Of a DNA stretch of 64,000 nucleotides, positions 9,184 to 17,922 are shown in pieces. The DNA comes from Providencia vermicola (lineage in GTDB: Bacteria; Pseudomonadota; Gammaproteobacteria; Enterobacterales; Enterobacteriaceae), in assembly GCF_020381325.1 (NCBI RefSeq), contig NZ_JAGSPI010000004.1, positions 167,583-231,582 on the forward strand. The letters are read 5' to 3'. A program made the position numbers and the translations under genes. The notes beneath the pieces were generated by a model that was given only the letters and a program-made list of their open reading frames with translations, was not told the DNA's origin and did not search any database. How positions within the stretch are numbered: position 1 is the stretch's first letter; every line of letters starts with the position of its first letter.

Positions 9184-10127
9184 TGTCACTTAATTATATC
9201 AGTCAAGTGTATGACTTACTTGATACCCCTCAAGTTGATGGCGCCAAAATGGCAGAATTGCTGCGTTCAGTGGGAGTGGAACACGCCAATATTCAAGTCA
9301 CGTCTATTCCCTATGAAGCACCTGAAGATCCTAGCCAACTGTGTCATTTTATTAAAGTAACACTTAAGGGTACTGAAGGTAAGCTTGCTGGTGGCAACTA
9401 CCCCACATTAGGCATCATCGGCCGTTTAGGTGCTCAACAAGCGCAACCCAATAGAATGGGGTTAGTATCGGATGCGGATGGCTCGATTGTTGCGTTTGCC
9501 AGCGCCATGAAACTACTGGATATGGCAACTAAAGGTAACCGTTTAAAAGGTGATGTAATTATTTCCTCACATATCGCCACTCATGTATCAATCACCCCGC
9601 ATGACCCTGTCGACTTTATGGGGATGCCTGTTTCTTCATCAACAATGAATACCTATGAGGTTGATGAACAAATGGATGCGATTTTGTCAATCGACACATC
9701 GAAAGGAAATAGCATCATTAAGCACCGAGGTATCGCTATTTCGCCAACCGCAAAACAGGGGTATATTTTACGCGTATCCCCAGACTTAGTGCGCTTGTTG
9801 GAGTACGCGACAGGTGATGTGGCCAAAACATTCCCAATTACGACGCAAGATATTTCCCCTTATGACAACGGGGTTTATCACTTTAATTCAATCATGCAAC
9901 CGCATGTCGCCACCCCAGCTCCTGTTGTTGGTTTAGCCATTACCGCTAAAACAATCGTTCCAGGGAGTGATACTGGTGCAAGTTACGAAAGTGAACTCAT
10001 TGATGCAACGCGTTTTACGGTGGAAGTCGCTAAGCAATTTTGTTGGGGTCGCATTCAGTTTTATCAACAAGATGAATACGAAGAGCTTTATAATTTATAT
10101 GGCTCATTAGCCCAAATCCAAGGTTAA
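9183..10127 (+). CDS. DUF1177-family protein
   Basis: A 314-aa soluble protein recognised as DUF1177, whose biochemical function is not established. It has no signal peptide or membrane segment. The centre carries acidic and histidine-rich patches (SSHIATHVSITPHDPVDFMG, and SIDTSKGN with NSIIKHRGIAISP following), suggestive of metal or phosphate binding, but no classical catalytic motif is certain. It is the last gene of the operon, overlaps the PepE-like stop by one base and is followed by a strong terminator. The setting argues that it carries out a step in the breakdown of the imported compound. Confidence 0.8.
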   Translation: MSLNYISQVYDLLDTPQVDGAKMAELLRSVGVEHANIQVTSIPYEAPEDPSQLCHFIKVTLKGTEGKLAGGNYPTLGIIGRLGAQQAQPNRMGLVSDADGSIVAFASAMKLLDMATKGNRLKGDVIISSHIATHVSITPHDPVDFMGMPVSSSTMNTYEVDEQMDAILSIDTSKGNSIIKHRGIAISPTAKQGYILRVSPDLVRLLEYATGDVAKTFPITTQDISPYDNGVYHFNSIMQPHVATPAPVVGLAITAKTIVPGSDTGASYESELIDATRFTVEVAKQFCWGRIQFYQQDEYEELYNLYGSLAQIQG

Positions 10128-10135
10128 TCACTTTA

Positions 10136-10164
10136 CCGAAAAAAGCCCACTATTGTGGGCTTTT
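10136..10164 (+). terminator. Rho-independent terminator after the DUF1177 gene
   Basis: An AAAAGCCCAC / GTGGGCTTTT stem with a short loop (TATT) lies 12 bp after the DUF1177 stop. The A and T tracts on both sides let it also serve the convergent UhpC-like gene. Confidence 0.85.
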
Positions 10165-10180
10165 CAATATGTTAAACATA

Positions 10181-11506
10181 TTAATCTTCTAGGATCACTT
10201 TCTTTTTAGTCATTACCATTGCAATGATCAGCAATAAAATTAAGAAAATAGATAAAGTTAATAATAAAGAATAGAAACCGTTCCACTGGTATTTTTCAAT
10301 CACAATAGACAATGGATAACCTGCAATTGACGCACCAATATAGGCAAATAAGCTCACGAAACCTGTCGATGCACCCGCAGCATTTTTATGGGAGTTTTCA
10401 GCGGCAGCCATAGCAATTAAGAACTGTGGGCCAAAGATAAAGAAACCCGTCATAAAAAATAAGAACGAAAAGACATATTCATTATCAACAGGTACAATCC
10501 ATAAACAGAATGATGTGACAATAATACCCAATGCGTAAATTACGTTCATTTGCGCACGGTTACCTTTAAAGATTAAATCAGAGCCCCATCCTGCAACGAT
10601 TGCACCGAAGAAACCGCCAATCTCAAACATCATGACAACAGCATTAGCCGAAAGCAAATTAAAACCATGCTCTTCGATTAAATATAAGTTTGCCCAGTCA
10701 TTAATACCTGTTCTGACGATATAAATAACCGCATAGGAAATCGCGAGAACCCAAAGGACTTTATTTTTGAAGATATATTCGTTCAGAATTTTACCTAACG
10801 GTAAACCAGCCCCTTTAGCTTCATACTTTAATTCCTCAAGGTCATTACGCCACTCACCCACAGTGGGTAACCCCATAGTACGAGGTCTATCACGCAAAAG
10901 AATACATAACCCAATACCAATCACAATGGCAATGATACCTGGAATGATCATCCCATAGCGCCAACCTAACGCGAGTGCAACTCCCCCTGATAAGATGGGA
11001 ATTATCGCCCCACCAATATTATGGGAAGTATTCCAAATCGCCCACCAAAGACCACGCTCATTACGCGAATACCACGTATTGAGGATTTTGGCACAAGGCG
11101 GCCACCCCCAACCTTGGAAGAACGCATTCACCATCCATAAGAAAATAAACATGGATATTGAAGAGGTTAAACCAAATAGAATATTCACAACACCCGTTGC
11201 GATTAAACCAATTCCCATAAAATAGCGAGGGTTCGACCTATCACCAATAATACCAGAAAGGAATTTAGATGCGCCATAAGTTAGGTAGAACGCGGTGCCT
11301 ACCATACCGATGTCAGCCTTAGTGATCCCTAAGTCAGTGAGCATCTCTGGCATCACGAAGTTAAAGCTTTTGCGTGTGAAATAAAAAACTGCGTAGCCAA
11401 TGTAGCTTACAATCATTAAATGTAATCGCCAGTATTTGTATTTAGCGTCGATTTCAGATTTCGACATTGTTACTGGTATATCTGGTTGTTCCTTAAATAT
11501 TGACAT
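10181..11506 (-). CDS. UhpC-like MFS organophosphate transporter/sensor (orphan)
   Basis: A 441-aa, 12-helix major facilitator protein of the organophosphate:phosphate antiporter family. It resembles E. coli UhpC far more than UhpT or GlpT: an N-terminal KSEIDAKYKYWR segment, YFTRKSFN, LNAFFQGWG-like NAFFQGWGWPPC, and INDWANLYL. The paired arginines expected to bind phosphate are present (Arg45 in FTRKSF and the Arg of IVRTGINDW). UhpC normally senses external glucose 6-phosphate for the UhpB kinase, but no uhpA, uhpB or uhpT is adjacent. It is therefore probably a stand-alone transporter of a sugar or glyceryl phosphate; the exact substrate is unknown. Confidence 0.8.
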   Translation of the reverse strand: MSIFKEQPDIPVTMSKSEIDAKYKYWRLHLMIVSYIGYAVFYFTRKSFNFVMPEMLTDLGITKADIGMVGTAFYLTYGASKFLSGIIGDRSNPRYFMGIGLIATGVVNILFGLTSSISMFIFLWMVNAFFQGWGWPPCAKILNTWYSRNERGLWWAIWNTSHNIGGAIIPILSGGVALALGWRYGMIIPGIIAIVIGIGLCILLRDRPRTMGLPTVGEWRNDLEELKYEAKGAGLPLGKILNEYIFKNKVLWVLAISYAVIYIVRTGINDWANLYLIEEHGFNLLSANAVVMMFEIGGFFGAIVAGWGSDLIFKGNRAQMNVIYALGIIVTSFCLWIVPVDNEYVFSFLFFMTGFFIFGPQFLIAMAAAENSHKNAAGASTGFVSLFAYIGASIAGYPLSIVIEKYQWNGFYSLLLTLSIFLILLLIIAMVMTKKKVILED

Positions 11507-11689
11507 ATTTAACCCCGTCTAAAAGTACAAGCAGGCAAAAATATGACAATAAATAAGTAGCAACAATAAGTGAATACACTTAAATATTACATTTTTGTTA
11601 CACTTTTGTTTCAAAGTGTTATATCCATCAAATAATGCATTTTTTCTTATTTTATCTATAACACTAAAATAAAAATACTCAGCAAATTG

Positions 11690-12319
11690 TTATGCAAGTT
11701 GTTTCGACGAAATAATTCTCACCCCTTTTTCTGAATGAATGACTGAATTTAGCAAAGCGCCAGCAATATTTTTTGCAGGGCTAATTTGGCAACTCGCAGG
11801 TAATATACGGGATAAACAAGAAATAATGCGAATAACAATAACCTCACCAAGACGCTCTTGATTACGATGACCACTAATGACATTAGGACGCACTAATGTC
11901 AATGACTCAAAATTCAAGGCGATTAAGCTTTGTTCAAGCTCCCCCTTTATTCGGCTGTAGAAGAATGGTGAGTTTGCATTAGCACCTAATGCAGAGGTTA
12001 GCGCATAAGTTGGACAACCCCATTTTTTGGCAAGTTTTGCGCACGCTAAGGGGTAAGTGTAATCAACTTGGCGAAACGCAGATTTTGAACCCGCCACTTT
12101 CATTGTTGACCCTAAAGTGCAAATCACCGCATCCACTTCCCACATCATCGCATCATCGGGTAGCTGTTCAAAATTAACAATCGGTGCGAATAATTTGGGG
12201 TGCTCAGGTAATGCATGGCGTACAGGGGCAACAATTTGGCTAATTCGAGAGTCTGCAAGCGCTTGCTCTAACACATGACTACCCACTAACCCTGTTGCAC
12301 CTATTAGTAATATTTTCAT
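11690..12319 (-). CDS. NAD(P)H-binding protein, atypical SDR (TIP30/HIM1-like)
   Basis: A 209-aa protein with an N-terminal dinucleotide-binding motif GATGLVGSH (about residues 7-15), followed by VDAVICTLGSTMK and a YSRIKGELE segment with the Tyr-x-x-x-Lys pair of atypical short-chain dehydrogenases. Proteins of this size are usually annotated as NAD(P)H-binding oxidoreductases of unknown substrate. It stands alone between the UhpC-like gene and hipBA, 182 bp from the former. No function can be assigned beyond cofactor binding. Confidence 0.8.
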   Translation of the reverse strand: MKILLIGATGLVGSHVLEQALADSRISQIVAPVRHALPEHPKLFAPIVNFEQLPDDAMMWEVDAVICTLGSTMKVAGSKSAFRQVDYTYPLACAKLAKKWGCPTYALTSALGANANSPFFYSRIKGELEQSLIALNFESLTLVRPNVISGHRNQERLGEVIVIRIISCLSRILPASCQISPAKNIAGALLNSVIHSEKGVRIISSKQLA

Positions 12320-12404
12320 GGATAATCCTCATAAATTAGAAATAAGACCAATAATGCAGACTCAAAAAATATCCGTATCAATACACTGAATATAGAAAGT
12401 TATT

Positions 12405-13661
12405 TTAACCAATCCGAAAATCATCACTTAACTGAGCCCAGTGCCTAATTAATTGTTCTTTCTGTTTTTGGAACATAGGCAACTCCTTTAGCATCAAGGG
12501 CCAATACGCTCTAGCATGTTGCATAACATCTAATAAATGTGGCTTGATGACAAGCCAAGGAACACCAACTTTTTGTGCCCACTGTTCAAAATGCGCCAAC
12601 GTAATCTCATTCCATTGTTTTGTACCAACAAATTTTAATGCAAGTTTATCGTTCTCAATGTAAGGACTCGTGAAAACCACATCATATAATGGTGATAGGC
12701 AAGGGGATATTTTATCTCGGTAGATTAGTGACCAATTTTTTAAATGGGCATCTCCATTACCTAATAAAATATTAATTAACAATCTCCTCGCCATTTGTTG
12801 GATATCTTTATATTTTTCTGAACTTGAATAATAAAGCGTGCTTCCTAAAATTTCATAATTTGCTTTTTGATACTTATCAGTGGGGTATAAACCAAATATT
12901 TGAGCAAAATCCTCCGTATGAATTCGGCCTTCTGAGCTACGATCAAACCGTTTAATCCCATAAGCATACTCCTCATCAGCCAACTTTATATCTGGAAGAT
13001 CCTCAAGATCTGCTAACTTAATTAACCGTATTTCGGGGATGGCTGCCCCTGCACTTTCAGCTAATCTCATGCAGGTATATTCATTGACTGGAACACCCTG
13101 ATGCAATGTGGAAGGCGTTTTAACAATCCACATATCCTCTGAAACTTCTTGATTAATATAGTAGCGTCCATCTAAATAAGAAGACGAAAATTTTATTTGA
13201 ACGCCCGCTAATGAAAATTTGCTATCTGAATGTTTAACATCAATTTGTTGTGGTTCAGTCGAAGTTCGATATTGCAAAGCCCAATCAGGCACTTTTCCAG
13301 CACGAATTGGTTCTACATATAATGCCCCAGATAAATTACGTCCTAAATATGCCAAGAGCGCAAATTCATTGTCTATCTGACATTTAATCATTTTTGCAGT
13401 ATGTTCCCTTAAAGCCCCTTCAGGTAACAAATTGGATAAAATAGGAGGGAGCTTTATTCGACTCATTAATGGGCTATCAAGATAATCTGTGTCCATTAAC
13501 TGCCGCAATGTGAATACTGGACGCTCTAGCACTGACATACTCACAAAGTCAGGATGAAAAACGAGTATATTCCTTCCCCCAGCATAATGAACAACAATGG
13601 CAACCTCTAAACCATGTAACTGGATCCTGAGTCCTTCAACATTTTCAGTTTGTTTACTCAT
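12405..13661 (-). CDS. hipA: HipA-type serine/threonine kinase toxin
   Basis: Toxin of a type II HipBA module; the E. coli enzyme phosphorylates glutamyl-tRNA synthetase and causes dormancy. Counted from the upstream Met at 13685, visible motifs are GVQIK (about 161-165, ATP-binding loop region), KRFDR (about 245-249), the catalytic NGDAHLKNWSL (310-320) and a metal-binding YDVV (334-337). I place the start at 13661, giving 418 aa: it overlaps the hipB stop as ATGA and has GAGGA upstream. All catalytic residues I can identify look intact, so the kinase is probably active. Autorepression with HipB through the phased operators upstream is inferred. Confidence 0.9.
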   Translation of the reverse strand: MSKQTENVEGLRIQLHGLEVAIVVHYAGGRNILVFHPDFVSMSVLERPVFTLRQLMDTDYLDSPLMSRIKLPPILSNLLPEGALREHTAKMIKCQIDNEFALLAYLGRNLSGALYVEPIRAGKVPDWALQYRTSTEPQQIDVKHSDSKFSLAGVQIKFSSSYLDGRYYINQEVSEDMWIVKTPSTLHQGVPVNEYTCMRLAESAGAAIPEIRLIKLADLEDLPDIKLADEEYAYGIKRFDRSSEGRIHTEDFAQIFGLYPTDKYQKANYEILGSTLYYSSSEKYKDIQQMARRLLINILLGNGDAHLKNWSLIYRDKISPCLSPLYDVVFTSPYIENDKLALKFVGTKQWNEITLAHFEQWAQKVGVPWLVIKPHLLDVMQHARAYWPLMLKELPMFQKQKEQLIRHWAQLSDDFRIG

Positions 13662-13987
13662 TTCGTCCTCGTGATATTTGTCCAAAAATCTAAGTCATCA
13701 CTCTGTGAGGTTTGTAAATCTTCCTGGTCATCTGGCAGGTGTGTTTTTTCAGCATTAAATTGTAATGATGTTTTATTCGAATCTTTCTGTACAATTGAAA
13801 TCGCTAAATCTAACCCTTCAAGCACACGAAGAAATGTTGATAATTTAATGTCGTTACCTGCTTCAACACGTTGGTATTGTTGCTGCTTCATACCAATACG
13901 CATGTACATATCTTTTTGCTCAAGACCTAAATTTTTGCGTTGTTTAATCAATGTACTCGCTATTTTTTTTATCTCGTCCATACCCAC
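13658..13987 (-). CDS. hipB: HipB-type antitoxin and repressor
   Basis: A 109-aa XRE-family helix-turn-helix protein: KQRKNLGLEQKDMYMRIGMKQQQYQRVE spans the DNA-binding domain (about residues 16-45; given here as a continuous region with Gln and Arg recognition residues), followed by STFLRVLEGLDL. The C-terminal tail is longer than the E. coli HipB tail (88 aa total) and acidic. It precedes hipA with a four-base overlap. It should neutralise HipA and repress the operon. Six TACAA-N8-TTGTA-like sites upstream have the same 5-8-5 geometry as the known HipB operator. Confidence 0.9.
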   Translation of the reverse strand: MGMDEIKKIASTLIKQRKNLGLEQKDMYMRIGMKQQQYQRVEAGNDIKLSTFLRVLEGLDLAISIVQKDSNKTSLQFNAEKTHLPDDQEDLQTSQSDDLDFWTNITRTK

Positions 13988-13994
13988 CTCAAAT

Positions 13995-14161
13995 TACAAC
14001 TTAAGTGATGTTTGCTACTCAATAATACAACTTTAGCATTGTAAAATATCAAAATACAACTTAAATATTGTACAAAACAAAAAAACAACCCACAGATTGT
14101 TTAAATCAAGAATTACAACAAATGAGTTGTATTATAACTTTAATACAATAATTAAGTTGTT
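13995..14161. promoter_or_regulatory. Array of six phased HipB-type operators
   Basis: Six inverted repeats of the form TACAA-N8-TTGTA begin at 13995, 14026, 14055, 14084, 14114 and 14144, each 18 bp long. Copies at 14026, 14055 and 14114 are exact; those at 13995, 14084 and 14144 have one or two mismatches. Their starts are 29 to 31 bp apart, close to three DNA turns, so all face one side of the helix. E. coli HipB binds TATCC-N8-GGATA with the same 5-8-5 spacing. The array begins 8 bp upstream of the hipB start codon and extends toward hemP. Confidence 0.8.
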
Positions 14162-14239
14162 TTTACTTCAAAATTTGCAGCTTGTAGCTCTTTTGTTGTT
14201 TGATTGTGAAAATCACTTGATATTGGCCATAATTATAAA

Positions 14240-14258
14240 GATAATCATTCTCAATATC
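14240..14258. promoter_or_regulatory. Fur box upstream of hemP
   Basis: GATAATCATTCTCAATATC matches the 19-bp Fur consensus at 15 positions and lies 25 bp upstream of the hemP start codon. It implies iron repression of the whole heme cluster. No second good Fur box was found before hemR. Confidence 0.75.
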
Positions 14259-14282
14259 ATTTCTGTTATCAGTATAGTTAGC

Positions 14283-14468
14283 ATGGTAAATAATATGACA
14301 GCGCCAGTTGCAGAAAATATCGCCGAAACGGCCAAGCAAACAATCAAAACTGACGTCGTAGAGAGCCAACAGCTCTTGGGGCCGACAGGAAAGGTTTCCA
14401 TACAGCACAATGGCGAGCTTTACCAGTTAAGGCAAACACGTACAGGTAAATTGATTTTAACGAAGTAA
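14283..14468 (+). CDS. hemP: Hemin uptake protein HemP
   Basis: A 61-aa protein of the HemP/HmuP family, recognised by its C-terminus LLGPTGKVSIQHNGELYQLR...GKLILTK, which is almost invariant in the family. HemP promotes expression or function of heme receptors in several bacteria. The frame is open 186 bp further upstream, but that part is hydrophobic shadow sequence running through the HipB operators, so I start at the ATG at 14283; an ATG at 14295 is also possible. No strong ribosome-binding site precedes either. First gene of the heme cluster, behind a Fur box. Confidence 0.88.
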   Translation: MVNNMTAPVAENIAETAKQTIKTDVVESQQLLGPTGKVSIQHNGELYQLRQTRTGKLILTK

Positions 14469-14828
14469 CGTTCCAACAAAAATTTTATCCGCAAGCCACC
14501 TAGGTCACTCATCCAGGCAGCCAGCTTAATCTAAAACATAGGAATCGGTTTCTATGGAGTTTAAACTGTCGTCTGTATTTGTTGATTTTTTATCTAAAAA
14601 GCAAACAAAAAGGTCATACTCCGACCGCGTAAAATTCGCAATCATCACTCGCACACTTTGCGATATTCCTGCGCATCTTACATTCGAAGCTCCCCATGTA
14701 ATGCCAATTTCCTATCCTCCTGATGGGCAATCCGCCTGTCTATATGCATTTTCACCATTACATAAATAGCCTTTTATTTTCGCTAGTTAGCCTAGTAAAA
14801 AATGAAATTTTTACGGAGTATCACCATT
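14469..14828. other. 360-bp hemP-hemR interval
   Basis: No convincing gene. A short plus-strand frame (14554-14769, 71 codons) has a weak GGAAT-like leader and no recognisable relatives, and I do not call it. ACGGAG at 14815-14820 is the ribosome-binding site for hemR. The gap is long for a co-transcribed pair and could hold a second promoter. Confidence 0.5.
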
Positions 14829-16829
14829 ATGTCTCATGTTTTACGGATATCCGTGTTGACCAGTGCGATCCTAAGTGTCATCGCCAGCGCTCATGCACAA
14901 GCGGCTGAACCCTCAACGACTAAAAAAAGCAATGACGTCATGACTGTTTATGCAACAGGGACTGAACGTGATAGCTTTGATGCGCCAATGATGGTGAGCG
15001 TGATTAAAAATAATTCACCTGAAACCCAAACAGCAAGCACAGTTAATGACATACTACGCAAAGTGCCCGGTATTAACGTGGCAGGGACTGGCCGTTCAAA
15101 TGGGCAAGATGTCTCTATGCGTGGCTTTGACCGCCAAGGGATCTTGACGCTAGTAGATGGTGTTCGCCAAGGCACCGACACAGGCCATGTGAATGGCACA
15201 TTTATTGACCCTGCTCTGATTAAACAAGTTGAAATCATTCGAGGTCCATCCGCCCTACTTTATGGTAGCGGTGCAATGGGGGGAGTCATCGCATGGGAAA
15301 CGGTTGATGCTAAAGACCTACTACGTGATGGGCAAAACCACGGTTTTCGCGTATTTACCCAAGCCGCGACAGGTGACCATAGCTTTGGTTTTGGTGGCAC
15401 AACGTTCGGGCGTACCGATAACCTTGATGGTGTTTTTAGCTTTGTAACAAAAGAAGTGGGTGATATTCGCATCAGTAATGGCGATGACATGGATAATAAA
15501 GAAACTATTGCCAACCTGCTAGCCAAAGGCACATGGCAAATTGATGATGCACAGAAGCTTGCAGGTCAGGTTCGTTACTATAATAACGATGCCCATGAAC
15601 CTAAAAATCCACAGGTATTGAATGTCGCTAAGGATAACCTACAAGTTAACCGTACCACACGCCAACGTGATGCACAGGCAACTTACCAGCTCAACCCTGC
15701 CTCTCAAGATTGGTTAAACCTAAAAGTGACCCCTTACTATTCAGAGGTCAATATTACAGCAAAAGGGATTGGAACGCCTTATGAAGGTCGCACACAAAAA
15801 ACCTACGGCTTAAAAGCAGATAACCGTTCTAACGTTTATGATTTACCGCTGGCGGCTCATAACCTCACCTATGGCAGCGAAGCTTATAAGCAAAAGCAAA
15901 CCCCTTACGCAAACACAACCCAATTCCCTGATGCGGATATCACCTTTGCTTCTGGCTTCTTACAAGACGAAATAGCCCTAAAAGACTTACCCGTGTCATT
16001 TATTGTGGGTACACGTTATGACCACTATAAAGCAAAAGCAAAAGGCAATGAGGACGTTAAAGCAGATAAATGGTCATCGAAAGGCGCAGTAAGTATTACG
16101 CCAACAGATTGGTCCATGCTATTTGCATCCTACTCTGAAGCCTTCCGCGCGCCGACAATGATGGAAATGTATAACGATGCAATTCATTTCCCTATGGGTC
16201 CCAACAAATATAACAGGTGGCGACCAAACCCAAACTTAAAACCAGAAACAGCTCAAACTACTGAATATGGGATGGGATTACGTTTTGATGATTTATTGAT
16301 GGAAAGGGATAACCTGCAATTTAAAGCAAGCTATTTTGATACAAAAGCCAAGGATTATATCAATACAAGCGTTAACTTTGCTGAAGGTTATACCACCTCT
16401 GTTAATGATAAACGCGCCAAAATTTGGGGTGTAGATGCATCACTGGATTATACAACAGACTATTTCACGTGGAACTTAGCCTACAACCGTACAACAGGCA
16501 AGAACGAATATGACGGCAAATCAATTACGTCAATCAAGCCAGAGTCATTAACCAGTAACCTGTCAATTCCTGTTGCTAATAGCGGTTTCTCTGTGGGCTG
16601 GTTAGGGGAATTTACCCGCCACACCGACTTTAATAAGGCCTCTAAAGCTAAGCAACAAGCTGGCTATGCCGTCCATGATTTCTACGTTAGCTACCAAGGC
16701 GACGGCGAACTCAAAGGTTTAGGCACAAGCGTGGTGTTAGGCAATGCCTTCGACAAAGAATATTACTCATCACAAGGCATTCCTCAAGATGGACGTAATG
16801 CCAAGCTACTGGTCAGCTTCCAGTGGTAA
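14829..16829 (+). CDS. hemR: TonB-dependent heme/hemoglobin receptor
   Basis: Outer-membrane receptor of 666 aa in the HemR/HmuR family, binding heme or hemoglobin and importing heme with TonB energy. After a signal peptide ending near AHAQA there is a TonB-box-like DVMTVYAT stretch and a plug domain (DILRKVPGINV, RGFDRQGILTLVDGVRQG, VEIIRGPSALLYGSGAMGGVI). A 22-strand barrel follows, ending in aromatic SFQW. The motifs FRAPTMMEMY and NPNLKPETAQTTEYG are where family FRAP and NPNL boxes occur. The start at 14829 has ACGGAG upstream; a Met at 14802 has none. Confidence 0.94.
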   Translation: MSHVLRISVLTSAILSVIASAHAQAAEPSTTKKSNDVMTVYATGTERDSFDAPMMVSVIKNNSPETQTASTVNDILRKVPGINVAGTGRSNGQDVSMRGFDRQGILTLVDGVRQGTDTGHVNGTFIDPALIKQVEIIRGPSALLYGSGAMGGVIAWETVDAKDLLRDGQNHGFRVFTQAATGDHSFGFGGTTFGRTDNLDGVFSFVTKEVGDIRISNGDDMDNKETIANLLAKGTWQIDDAQKLAGQVRYYNNDAHEPKNPQVLNVAKDNLQVNRTTRQRDAQATYQLNPASQDWLNLKVTPYYSEVNITAKGIGTPYEGRTQKTYGLKADNRSNVYDLPLAAHNLTYGSEAYKQKQTPYANTTQFPDADITFASGFLQDEIALKDLPVSFIVGTRYDHYKAKAKGNEDVKADKWSSKGAVSITPTDWSMLFASYSEAFRAPTMMEMYNDAIHFPMGPNKYNRWRPNPNLKPETAQTTEYGMGLRFDDLLMERDNLQFKASYFDTKAKDYINTSVNFAEGYTTSVNDKRAKIWGVDASLDYTTDYFTWNLAYNRTTGKNEYDGKSITSIKPESLTSNLSIPVANSGFSVGWLGEFTRHTDFNKASKAKQQAGYAVHDFYVSYQGDGELKGLGTSVVLGNAFDKEYYSSQGIPQDGRNAKLLVSFQW

Positions 16830-16854
16830 TTTATACAATATTAAGGAGATAGAC

Positions 16855-17904
16855 GTGAATTCAACCATTTTCGAGCGTTACCAACAAGCCAAAGCAGATA
16901 ACAAAGCCAAATACGCTCGTGATCTTGCCGCTTACCTGAATATTTCTGAAGCACAGCTACTGCACAGCCGTGTGGGTCATGATAAAGCCGCGCGTTTAGA
17001 GGTTGATGCGCCAACCTTGTTGACTGAATTAGCGGCAGTTGGGCAAGTCAAAGCCATTACCCGCAATGAATATGTGGTGCATGAACAAGTGGGTCGTTAT
17101 GACAATGCAACATTCAGCCCTCATGGTGGTTTGATTTTAAACCCTCGCGCGCTTGATTTGCGCATGTTTTTTTCCCATTGGGATGCGATTTTTGCACTGA
17201 CAGAAGACACCAAACACGGTGAACGCCACAGTATCCAGTTCTTTGATAAACAAGGTGATGCGCTGCATAAAGTCTACACCACAGATGAAACTGACATGAC
17301 GGCATGGCAAGCACTGATTGAAAAATACACCACCCAAAATAACCGTGAATTAGCCCATGTACCCGCGACGTCATTCACTAACCAACCTGTTAGTGATGAA
17401 CTAAAACAGCAATTGGAACAAGAGTGGCGCAACATGACCGATGTGCACCAATTTTTTGTGTTATTGAAAAAGAATAATTTAAGCCGCCAGCAAGTTTTCG
17501 CCGCTGTGAGTGATGATTTAGCCTGGAAAGTGCCGAACGATTCCTTCAATCAGCTGATTAACACTGCGTTCAAGGAGCAGAACGAAATCATGATTTTTGT
17601 GGGCAACCGCGGATGTGTGCAAATTTTCACTGGTGAAATCAAAAAAATCATGCCATATCAGAGTGAAGGTTCAGATTTGAAATGGCTTAACATTTTCAAT
17701 CCTGATTTTACCTTACACATGATTGAAAACGGCATTCATGAGTGCTGGGTGACACGCAAACCAACGCAAGATGGCTTTGTGACTAGCCTTGAAGTTTTCG
17801 ATATTGAAGGGAATCAAATCGCACAAATGTACGGTCAACGCACTGAAGGTACGCCAGAGCAAGAACAATGGCGCCAGCAAGTCACTGCGTTACCACGCAT
17901 TTAA
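16855..17904 (+). CDS. hemS: Cytoplasmic heme carrier/degrading protein
   Basis: A 349-aa HemS/ChuS/HmuS protein with the two repeated halves typical of the family (first half about 1-165, second about 185-345). It accepts heme after import and passes it on or degrades it to release iron. The start is a GTG at 16855 preceded by AAGGAGAT, giving a length matching Yersinia HemS (345 aa); an upstream ATG in frame would overlap the hemR end. The gene lies 25 bp after hemR and 18 bp before hmuT, so it is part of the Fur-regulated heme operon. Confidence 0.93.
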   Translation: MNSTIFERYQQAKADNKAKYARDLAAYLNISEAQLLHSRVGHDKAARLEVDAPTLLTELAAVGQVKAITRNEYVVHEQVGRYDNATFSPHGGLILNPRALDLRMFFSHWDAIFALTEDTKHGERHSIQFFDKQGDALHKVYTTDETDMTAWQALIEKYTTQNNRELAHVPATSFTNQPVSDELKQQLEQEWRNMTDVHQFFVLLKKNNLSRQQVFAAVSDDLAWKVPNDSFNQLINTAFKEQNEIMIFVGNRGCVQIFTGEIKKIMPYQSEGSDLKWLNIFNPDFTLHMIENGIHECWVTRKPTQDGFVTSLEVFDIEGNQIAQMYGQRTEGTPEQEQWRQQVTALPRI

Positions 17905-17922
17905 AATTTAGGTAAATTTATT

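Noticed and set aside
14097..14282. A longer N-terminus for hemP that would begin at 14097
   Set aside because: It would run through the HipB operator array and Fur box, is hydrophobic and unlike HemP; the conserved protein starts at 14283 or 14295.
14554..14769. A 71-codon plus-strand frame between hemP and hemR
   Set aside because: Weak leader, no recognisable relatives, and composition unlike neighbouring genes.
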